This document shows positions 53,133 through 60,345 of a DNA stretch of 64,000 nucleotides, piece by piece. A program made the translations under genes and the position numbers. This DNA is from Pelagicoccus sp. SDUM812003. GTDB taxonomy: Bacteria > Verrucomicrobiota > Verrucomicrobiia > Opitutales > Opitutaceae. The stretch spans positions 142,137 to 206,136 of the forward strand of contig NZ_JARXHY010000011.1 in assembly GCF_031127815.1 (NCBI RefSeq), read 5' to 3'. The notes under the pieces were generated by a model. That model made no database searches and was not told the DNA's origin. It saw only the letters and a program-made list of their open reading frames with translations. The number at the start of each line of letters is the position of its first letter. Position 1 is the first letter of the stretch.

Positions 53133-54107
53133 TTACATGATCGCGAGGACCTTATCGACGACGTTGGCCGCTTTCGGCAGCTGTTCCGGCTCGAGCGCTG
53201 GGCTGTAGATTGCGGGGGCGTCGATGGTGGAAACGCGCTGCACCGGGGCGTCGAGGTAGTCGAAGGCCTTGTTCTGAATCAGGTAGGCGATCTGGGCGTC
53301 GACGCCGCAGAAGGGACGGTTTTCCTCGACCAGCACGGCCCGGTTGGTCTTCTTGACCGACTCGATGATCGTTTCCTCGTCGAGCGGACGGATGGAGCGT
53401 AGGTCGACGACTTCGGCGCTGATGTTGTGCTCGCTGGAGAGAATGGTCGCGGCGGTGATGGCTACGCCCACGGATGGGCCGTGGCAGACGATGGTGACGT
53501 CGGTGCCCTCACGCTTGATGTCGGCCTTGCCCAGCGGGATGATGTATTCCTCTTCGGGCACTTCGCCTTTGTTGCCGTAGAGCAGGGTGGATTCCATGAC
53601 GTAGACCGGGTCGTTGTCGCGGATGGCGGACTTCATGAGGCCTTTGGCGTCGTAGGGAGTCGCAGGGCAGACCACCTTCAGGCCTGGCATGTTGGCGATA
53701 AGGTTTTCCGGGGTGTGCGAATGGGTGGCGCCTACGTTGGTGCCGCCGTTGGCGGGTCCGCGGATGACGATGGGCACGTTGATCAGGCCGCCGGACATGT
53801 AGCGCACGCAGCCGGCGTTGTTGATCATCTGGTCCCACGCCACGTAGGCGAAGCTCCAGAACATCAGCTCCATCACGGGGCGGACGCCCAGCATGGAGGC
53901 GCCGATGCCCATGCCGATGAATCCGGCCTCGGAGATGGGCGCGTCCACGATGCGCTTGGGACCGTATCGGTCGAGCAAGCCCTCGGTGACCTTGTAGGCT
54001 CCGTTGTACTGGGCCACTTCTTCGCCGATGATGACCACGTTTTCGTCTCGCTCGATTTCCTCGGCGAGAGCGTCTTTGATCGCTTGTCTGTAAGAGATCT
54101 CTGGCAT
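53133..54107 (-). CDS. pdhB: Pyruvate dehydrogenase E1 beta subunit
   Basis: The 324-residue chain matches the E1 beta subunit of alpha2beta2 pyruvate dehydrogenases. ISYRQAIKDALAEEIERD opens it, then GEEVAQYNGAYKVTEGL, APISEAGFIGMGIGASMLG and VEENRPFCGVD. The family could also be acetoin or branched-chain dehydrogenase, but the E2 and E1-alpha neighbours favour PDH. It lies 24 bp downstream of pdhA and 38 bp before pdhC. Confidence 0.93.
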   Translation of the reverse strand: MPEISYRQAIKDALAEEIERDENVVIIGEEVAQYNGAYKVTEGLLDRYGPKRIVDAPISEAGFIGMGIGASMLGVRPVMELMFWSFAYVAWDQMINNAGCVRYMSGGLINVPIVIRGPANGGTNVGATHSHTPENLIANMPGLKVVCPATPYDAKGLMKSAIRDNDPVYVMESTLLYGNKGEVPEEEYIIPLGKADIKREGTDVTIVCHGPSVGVAITAATILSSEHNISAEVVDLRSIRPLDEETIIESVKKTNRAVLVEENRPFCGVDAQIAYLIQNKAFDYLDAPVQRVSTIDAPAIYSPALEPEQLPKAANVVDKVLAIM

Positions 54108-54131
54108 GTTAGCTGTCCGTTCTGGTGAAAA

Positions 54132-55241
54132 TTAGTCGTTGAAGAAGAGGCGGCCTTGGGAGGCCCGCTGGTCGGGGTTGTCCGCTTCCCAGTAGACGTC
54201 CTCGGTGATGGACTCCACGGATGGGAAATCGCTTTCGTCGGCGAACTTCGCCGCGTCTTCCGCCTCTTTCTTGGCCGCGTTGTCGATTTCCTTCATCTCG
54301 TCCTCGCTCATGATCTTCTGGTCGAGCAGGTAGAGGCGATAGACGTTGAGCGGATCGTGGTTCTTGCGGTAGTCGTCGATCTCTTCCTTGGTGCGGTACT
54401 TCTTGGCGTTGGCGTCGGCCACGGAATGGCCTTGGTAGCGGTAGGTATGGATCTCCAGCAGAGTCGGCTTGGATTCCTTGTGAGCCCGCTCGATGGCTCG
54501 TCCCACGCCGTCGCGGATGGCGAATATGGATTCGCCGTTCACGTGCTCCCACGCCATGTTGTAGCCCTCGGCTCGGGCGGCGAGACCATGCTCGGGGTGC
54601 GAGGAGGAGCGTTCCTGGGAAGTTCCCATGGAATAGCCGTTGTTCTCGATGATGAAGATGGCGGGAAGATCCCAGAGAGCGGCCAGGTTGTAGGCTTCGT
54701 GCACGGCGCCCTGGTTGATGGCTCCGTCTCCCATGAAGGTCATGCAGGAACCGGTGAGGCCCTTGTACTTGAGGGCGTAGGCGATGCCGGTTCCGAGGGG
54801 AACCTGGCCGCCCACGATGCCGTGGCCGCCCCAGTAGTTCTTGTCCGGCGCGAAGTAGTGCATGGAGCCGCCTTTGCCCTTGGAGCAGCCGGTAGCCTTT
54901 CCGAGCAGCTCGGCCATGCATTCGTTCATGCCCATGCCCACCGCGAGGCCGTGTCCGTGGTTGCGGTAGGCGGTGATCATGTGGTCGTGTTCGCCCATGA
55001 GAGACGCGCAGCCCACCGCGATCGACTCCTGGCCGATGTAGAGGTGGAGGAAGCCTCCGATCTTGCCTTGCTGGTAGACGCGAAGGGATCGCTCCTCGAA
55101 TCGGCGGATGCGGACCATGTCGCGGTAGAATGCCAGCTGGTCTTCTTTTGAGAGCCCCTTGTTGATAGGCAGTTTCGCTTCTTTAGCCAGATTCGCTTTT
55201 TCCGGCTTAACGCGTTTCTTTGGCGTAGTTTTTGCGCTCAC
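54132..55241 (-). CDS. pdhA: Pyruvate dehydrogenase E1 alpha subunit
   Basis: The E1 alpha subunit binds thiamine diphosphate with E1 beta and decarboxylates pyruvate. The 369-residue chain starts at GTG 55241 with a basic N-terminus; an upstream ATG adds 30 unrelated residues. The TPP motif is GDGAINQGAVHEAYNLAAL to IIENN. YRNHGHGLAVGM and EERSSSHPEHGLAARAEGY are typical of this family, the latter being the loop phosphorylated in mitochondrial E1 alpha. First gene of the operon. Confidence 0.94.
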   Translation of the reverse strand: MSAKTTPKKRVKPEKANLAKEAKLPINKGLSKEDQLAFYRDMVRIRRFEERSLRVYQQGKIGGFLHLYIGQESIAVGCASLMGEHDHMITAYRNHGHGLAVGMGMNECMAELLGKATGCSKGKGGSMHYFAPDKNYWGGHGIVGGQVPLGTGIAYALKYKGLTGSCMTFMGDGAINQGAVHEAYNLAALWDLPAIFIIENNGYSMGTSQERSSSHPEHGLAARAEGYNMAWEHVNGESIFAIRDGVGRAIERAHKESKPTLLEIHTYRYQGHSVADANAKKYRTKEEIDDYRKNHDPLNVYRLYLLDQKIMSEDEMKEIDNAAKKEAEDAAKFADESDFPSVESITEDVYWEADNPDQRASQGRLFFND

Positions 55242-55377
55242 GTGTCTCTTTTCTGGTGTTCTCTGATTTTGAGAAGGAAATTCTTTCGAAAGGGTGGATT
55301 GAAGGTCTTGCTGGTCGGGACACAACAACAAAGCGGTATCGCGTTGAGGTGACGAACCCGCTTAGGGAGAGAATGCG

Positions 55378-55872
55378 TTATTCGCTGGGTATCAATCCTT
55401 CAATTTCGAACTCCAGCGGTTTTCCGGGCTGACAGTCGACTTTCAGGGCCACGAATCGGTCGTGGTAGCGGTCGTAGATGTCCCAAAGGCCCTGGCGGTC
55501 GGTGTCGGGAATCGGGAGAGAGTCGATCTCCTCGCGAGAGAAAAAGGCGAATTTTCCCTCATCGATGGAGGCGGGCAGGACGTCCAGCGGCTTGGAGCAG
55601 TCGAAAAGAAACATTAGCCAGTGCCCCTTGCCCTCGTAGGCCTTTTCGGCGGCCATGCAGAACAGGTGCAGGTCCTTCTCGCTGATGGCATGGCCTGTCT
55701 CTTCGCGGGTTTCGCGGATGGCGCATTCGAAGGGGGACTCGCCGAGCGGCATTTCCAGTTTGCCCCCGACCGGGCTCCATAGCCCGTCGTTCGGGGCTTT
55801 GGTTCGCTCGATGAGCAGGAATTGCCCCTGCGAGTTCTTTAGGAATACTAGGACGCTGATTTTGTATTGCAT
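55378..55872 (-). CDS. Nudix hydrolase
   Basis: The 164-residue protein starts at ATG 55872. The Nudix box begins GGKLEMPLGESPFECAIRE and ends REETGH, matching the Gx5Ex7REUxEExGU pattern. Nudix enzymes hydrolyse nucleoside diphosphates linked to other groups, for example oxidised nucleotides. The substrate cannot be told from sequence. It is divergent from the first gene of the pilus-like locus. Confidence 0.92.
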   Translation of the reverse strand: MQYKISVLVFLKNSQGQFLLIERTKAPNDGLWSPVGGKLEMPLGESPFECAIRETREETGHAISEKDLHLFCMAAEKAYEGKGHWLMFLFDCSKPLDVLPASIDEGKFAFFSREEIDSLPIPDTDRQGLWDIYDRYHDRFVALKVDCQPGKPLEFEIEGLIPSE

Positions 55873-55982
55873 GGATGCGGACGGGGTCCGAGTAGGGGGC
55901 ATGGAAAATGCCGGGGCAAGCGCATTCAGGAGATGGCAGGGATTCGCTTGCCCTCCGCGGGCGCGCGCTGGATGGTGTGCGG

Positions 55983-56570
55983 ATGCCTCGCTTCGCTCCT
56001 ACGCTCTGGCTCTTTCTGTTCGCGGGATTGGCGGTTCCATCGTCCGCTGGGCTGCTGGAAGTCGGCCGACTGCAGTTCGATCTGACAGAGGAACCCCGCA
56101 GCGGAGAGCTCTGGTACGAGATTGCCGTCACGGTGGAAGCGCGTCGAGGGGAAGGGGATCTGCTGGGAAAACGATTCACCGACAGCGTCGAGGTGGCCTG
56201 CTCGCTGGCGTTCGAGGTGGAACGGGAGGGCGAGAGGGGCTTCGCGTTCTATCGGGCTGAGCTGGAGTGGGTGACGATCGACGAGGGTCGTCACGTGGCC
56301 CGTTTCTATCTGCCGCCGGAGGTGGTGGAGCGGGACAGGCTTCGGGGCGCTCCCCACAGCTTTCAGATTCGCCTGCAGGCCGAAGGGCAGGATCCGGTCT
56401 GGTTCTGGTCGGACTCGCTGGAGCGGGAGGCGAGCAGGGAACGGTTTCTGACCCTGCTCGAGGTGGAAGCTTCTCGAAACGCGGGAATCCTGAGAAGCCA
56501 GCGGCTCACTCCGTTCGCCTGGCTCTATCCCGAATCCACTCCCACGGAGCGCTTCACGTCGATTCGCTGA
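55983..56570 (+). CDS. Exported protein at the Amuc_1102 position of the pilus-like locus
   Basis: The 195-residue protein starts at ATG 55983 and has a signal peptide (LWLFLFAGLAVPSSAG). The mature part is beta-rich (LWYEIAVTVEARR, then FYRAELEWVTIDEG and HSFQIRLQAEGQDPVW), with no recognised motif. It lies 114 bp upstream of the pilM-like gene on the same strand. Its position matches Amuc_1102 in Akkermansia, which leads a similar gene order. Homology is inferred from position and size, not from a sequence match. Confidence 0.65.
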   Translation: MPRFAPTLWLFLFAGLAVPSSAGLLEVGRLQFDLTEEPRSGELWYEIAVTVEARRGEGDLLGKRFTDSVEVACSLAFEVEREGERGFAFYRAELEWVTIDEGRHVARFYLPPEVVERDRLRGAPHSFQIRLQAEGQDPVWFWSDSLEREASRERFLTLLEVEASRNAGILRSQRLTPFAWLYPESTPTERFTSIR

Positions 56571-56684
56571 GAGGACGGCGCCCTGTCCGCGGAGGCTGGG
56601 CCTCCCCCCGCGTAAGTCCAAGCTGCAGATGGTTTTATCTTGTAATAGGCACTTGTTAAAAAAGAATGAAGCCCTGTCTTCGGT

Positions 56685-58361
56685 ATGCCTTCCTCCAACT
56701 TTCTAGCCATTAGCTGTGGCGCTCGCCATCTGTGTTCGGTTCATCTGAAGATGAATCCCAGCGGGCGATGCGAGCTACTGGATTATCAGGTGGACCTGGT
56801 CGATTTCTCCTCGAACGATCCGCTGCTGTGGTTGAAAGCCACATCGTCCCACTTGGATTCGGTGGCCTTGCGCTTTGGCAACGACATGCCGGCTGGGTTC
56901 GTCATCCCGGGACATGTGGCCTTGTCGAAATACCTGAAGATTCCCCAGGTCGCGTCTGGCAAGCGTGACAAGATCGTGGCTTTCGAAGCCCGGCAAAACA
57001 TCCCTTATCCCATCGCGGAAGTGACCTGGAACCACGCTGTGGTGGAGGAGGACAGCCTGGATTTCGAAGTGTTGATCGGGGCGACTCGTACTGAGATCGT
57101 CGATACGATCGCTCGCTACGCCAGGGACTCCGAAATCGATCTCCGGTGCATCGAGCCATCCAACGCGGCCCTGATAAACGGGTTTCGCTACAACTACGCG
57201 GATCAAGACGGGTGTTCGATGCTGCTCTCGATCGGTGCCAAGTCCACCGACATCATCTTCGTGGAAAAAGGGCGCTACCATTCGCGCAACGTGCCCTTCG
57301 GCGGGCAAGGCTTGAGCGTCGATATCGCGGAATCGCTGAACGTGCCGATGAGCGAGGGGGAACGCGTCAAGCTTTCCGCGATCGCGGGAGAGGCGCTTTC
57401 GACCGAGGAATTCTCCGCCTTCGAGGCGGCTCAGCGAGGTTTTTTCAATCGGCTGGTCACGGAGATCACGCGCACCTCTGCGGTGGTGAGACGCCAGGGG
57501 TTCGCCTTCGAGCCGAGCTCCTGCTTTCTGACCGGTGGCGGAGCCCAGCTCCCGGAGCTGATGAATCTGCTCGAAGCTCGATTGCGATATCCAGTTCGCA
57601 ACTACGAACCGTTTCGCAAAATAGATGTATCCGATGAAAGAATACAAGGAACGCTTGAGTCGGATGCTCATTTTCTATCCGACGTCGTGGGGTTGGGCGT
57701 GGGGCGCTTTCTTCCCGATTCCATCAGCCTGGATCTGACACCTCGCAGCATCGTCTGGCAGCGAAAGTTCCGCCGGCAGCAGCCGTTTTTTCTACTGGCC
57801 GGACTGGTCGCTTGCGGAGCCATCGGACTGCCCATATTCAACGCAGCCTTGGAGATCCGGACCTACGAGCAGGAGCTTCAGAATCTGGACGTTCAAGTGA
57901 GTCCGTTGAGCCGCCTCAATCAGCAGATCTTCGAGCGCTCCGCTGAGATCAGGCGTTTGAAGGAAGCGATCGAGAAGTCGGCCACGCTCGCTGAAACCCG
58001 CCTGAGCTGGATGGTGTTGCTGAACGACTTGCAGGATCGCCTGCTGCAGGTGGAGGATGTCTGGCTGGATAAGCTGCGGCTCGATCGGCCGGAGCCGCTC
58101 GCCCCGACCGGCAACGGTCGTGTCCGTGTCCAGTCGACGGATACAAAGACGCGACTGCGACTCCAAGGGCGATTGATCGACGTCTACAATCCGGTTTCCA
58201 GCGTCAGTCCGGACTCCTACGAGCGGGTGAAGGCGCTGCTGGAGAACTTTCGCGGTTCGGAGTTTGTGGAAAGCTTGGAGGACGAGCGCTTCGACTACTC
58301 CGTTCCGGGCATTCTGGCGTTCGATTTCACGCTGGTGATCGATGAGGAGGTGTCGCTATAG
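56685..58361 (+). CDS. PilM-PilN fusion-like pilus assembly protein (Amuc_1101-like)
   Basis: The 558-residue protein has an actin-like PilM domain (1-345): LAISCGARHLCSVHL opens it, ATRTEIVDTIARYA and LLSIGAKSTDIIFV lie in the core, and TGGGAQLPELMNLLEARL ends it. One membrane helix at about 366-390 follows, then a coiled coil (391-435) and a PilN-like periplasmic domain. In other bacteria PilM and PilN are separate proteins that bind each other. The fusion covers both. It is followed after 8 bp by the Amuc_1100-like gene. Confidence 0.85.
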   Translation: MPSSNFLAISCGARHLCSVHLKMNPSGRCELLDYQVDLVDFSSNDPLLWLKATSSHLDSVALRFGNDMPAGFVIPGHVALSKYLKIPQVASGKRDKIVAFEARQNIPYPIAEVTWNHAVVEEDSLDFEVLIGATRTEIVDTIARYARDSEIDLRCIEPSNAALINGFRYNYADQDGCSMLLSIGAKSTDIIFVEKGRYHSRNVPFGGQGLSVDIAESLNVPMSEGERVKLSAIAGEALSTEEFSAFEAAQRGFFNRLVTEITRTSAVVRRQGFAFEPSSCFLTGGGAQLPELMNLLEARLRYPVRNYEPFRKIDVSDERIQGTLESDAHFLSDVVGLGVGRFLPDSISLDLTPRSIVWQRKFRRQQPFFLLAGLVACGAIGLPIFNAALEIRTYEQELQNLDVQVSPLSRLNQQIFERSAEIRRLKEAIEKSATLAETRLSWMVLLNDLQDRLLQVEDVWLDKLRLDRPEPLAPTGNGRVRVQSTDTKTRLRLQGRLIDVYNPVSSVSPDSYERVKALLENFRGSEFVESLEDERFDYSVPGILAFDFTLVIDEEVSL

Positions 58362-58369
58362 CGGTCGCG

Positions 58370-59365
58370 ATGGAGTTCTTTAAACGAAATCCCGTGTTCT
58401 ACACTGCCTTGTTCATCTTGCTCGCCATCGCTGTAGCGGGGCTTTGGATACTGGCTCGATTGGACGGGAGGCTGAGGGAGCTGAAGGCTGACTATCGAAC
58501 GATGTCGGAAAAGTACGATCGCTACCTGGCGGCTCGTCCTTCGCCGACGCGCTCGAATCTCCAGGCTCTCAAGGAAAACTACGAGGAGCTCTACGATGCC
58601 TACCAGAAGACCCTTCGCTCCCTGAATCTGAACACCTACGACCGGGAGGAGTTTTTCGGCCGCACGCCCGTCTCCCGCGCCGATTGGTCATTCGAGCTGC
58701 ACAAGTTCAAGGAGAACGCCCGCTACGCCGCGTTGAGCAACGGGGTGGAATTGCCGGCTAGCGTGCACTTCGGATTCGAGGACTATGCGGACGGGGGGCC
58801 TCCGCCTAAGGACAAGGAGTTGGTGCATCGACAGGTCATGATCATGTCGGATCTGCTCGCTACCCTGTTCAGCTCCGGAATCGAGTCGTTCGTCAAGATT
58901 CAGCGCGGCGTCAAAAAGGGCACGTCGAGCGCCGGTCGGGTGACGGTCAGGACCGATGAAAGGATCTACAACGAGGGAGACGAGTTTCTGGTGACGGAGG
59001 AGATGAGCGCATCGATTCCCGAGGTGATCGGCGCCCAGGCGTTTCGGGTGGTTTTCAGAGGGCAATCGATCGCTCTGAGAAACTTCCTCAATCGTCTCGC
59101 GGACTCCTCTCTGCCCTATGTGATACGGGGGGTGGAGGTCGATCTCGCCAGTGAAGGAGGAGTCAAGAAGGGCTTGAACTCCGTGATGGAAGGGGTCCGG
59201 GGCTTGGGCGAAAGTCGCTACGCGGCGGCGGATACCAGCGTGCCGATCATCGCCGACAACACCTCGCTGTACGTTGTCACGATCGAGTTCATGGAATCGC
59301 TGGTGGACTTCGAGGCGCCGGAGGAACAGCAATCCGCAGTGGAAAGCGAGGCTGACGATGCGTAA
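58370..59365 (+). CDS. Amuc_1100-like pilus-associated protein
   Basis: The 331-residue protein has a short cytosolic start, one membrane helix (FYTALFILLAIAVAGLWILARL), a coiled coil (LRELKADYRTMSEKYDRYLA) and a large alpha/beta domain. The layout (helix, coiled coil, PilO-like ferredoxin folds) fits PilO and Akkermansia Amuc_1100. Position after a PilM-type gene supports this. Amuc_1100 is known as an abundant surface-associated protein; its function in pilus assembly is inferred. It overlaps the next gene by 8 bp. Confidence 0.75.
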   Translation: MEFFKRNPVFYTALFILLAIAVAGLWILARLDGRLRELKADYRTMSEKYDRYLAARPSPTRSNLQALKENYEELYDAYQKTLRSLNLNTYDREEFFGRTPVSRADWSFELHKFKENARYAALSNGVELPASVHFGFEDYADGGPPPKDKELVHRQVMIMSDLLATLFSSGIESFVKIQRGVKKGTSSAGRVTVRTDERIYNEGDEFLVTEEMSASIPEVIGAQAFRVVFRGQSIALRNFLNRLADSSLPYVIRGVEVDLASEGGVKKGLNSVMEGVRGLGESRYAAADTSVPIIADNTSLYVVTIEFMESLVDFEAPEEQQSAVESEADDA

Positions 59366-60305
59366 GCTGCGCGTATCCGAATTTCTTGACAAACTGCTCC
59401 TGCTGGTGGCCATGCTGCTGTTCGCGTGGGTCGGCATCAGCGCCATTTTCGAGGTGAGGCGCCTGGACACGCTCTCGTCGCAAGGTCGCCCCTTGCTCTC
59501 TGAGATGGAGGTGAACGCTCCCCGATACGAGGCGACGCCCCCTGACGAGGAGCTGGTCATTTGGGATGCCCCAAAAAGTCAAAGTCGGGGCGAGGAGTGG
59601 GTGTTCGACGTTTTCACTCCGCCAGTGATCTACTACGATCCGTCGTCGCGCGAGTTCGCGGTTACGCCGCCAAACCTGCGCTCGAACGACGATGGACTCA
59701 GTCTGTGGACCCAGTTCGACCTGGAGCTGCTGGAAGTCAGGCTGCGGCCCTATCGGTTGCAGCTGGTCGGCTACGCGGGCGAACCCGGTAGCTACGTCGC
59801 CTATTTCGAACGCGTCAGCACGAGTGAAATCGTCTTGCTCAGGGAAGGGGAGGAGAACTTGGAGATCGGAGTGAGGCTGGATTCCTTCCAGGAGGAGAGA
59901 ATCGAAACCATGGGCGAGGAGGAGGAAACGCCGGTGACGCAGTCCATCGGGGTGGCCCGCCTGTACGACTTCAACGATGGCAAGCAGGTCAGTTTGACCA
60001 ACAAGGAAACCAAGATGTTTTCCGACTTCGAGGCCAAGATCCGGGATTTGGGAAATGGATACGTCCATTTGGTCAAGATTGGGGATCGCATCGAGCTGGA
60101 AAACTGGGATTACCTCATCGAAGACTTGTCTGTGCAGCCGGAAGGAGCCACTGTAGTAAAGGTTTCCAAGGATGGAAGCCGCCGAATTTCCCGCACCCTC
60201 ATACCTGCCGTCAAAACGGATCCCAATGCCCGTCGTTCGCGAGCGTCCGATCCCGCCTCCTCCAGCCCTTTCTCCCCTCGCCCCGATAGAAGCGCCCGTC
60301 CCTGA
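59358..60305 (+). CDS. Amuc_1099-like pilus/secretion protein
   Basis: The 315-residue protein has one N-terminal membrane helix (KLLLLVAMLLFAWVGISAIF). The periplasmic part has repeated beta-strand blocks (LELLEVRLRPYRLQLVGYAG and a second, NLEIGVRLDSF) and a Pro/Ser/Arg-rich tail (RRSRASDPASSSPFSPRPDR). Its place between the PilO-like and secretin genes suggests the PilP or GspC role of linking inner membrane to secretin. It starts within the end of the previous gene and ends 40 bp before the secretin. Confidence 0.7.
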   Translation: MRKLRVSEFLDKLLLLVAMLLFAWVGISAIFEVRRLDTLSSQGRPLLSEMEVNAPRYEATPPDEELVIWDAPKSQSRGEEWVFDVFTPPVIYYDPSSREFAVTPPNLRSNDDGLSLWTQFDLELLEVRLRPYRLQLVGYAGEPGSYVAYFERVSTSEIVLLREGEENLEIGVRLDSFQEERIETMGEEEETPVTQSIGVARLYDFNDGKQVSLTNKETKMFSDFEAKIRDLGNGYVHLVKIGDRIELENWDYLIEDLSVQPEGATVVKVSKDGSRRISRTLIPAVKTDPNARRSRASDPASSSPFSPRPDRSARP

Positions 60306-60345
60306 CGGATTTCCGCTCTCCTAGGTTCGAACAACTCCCACCGTC

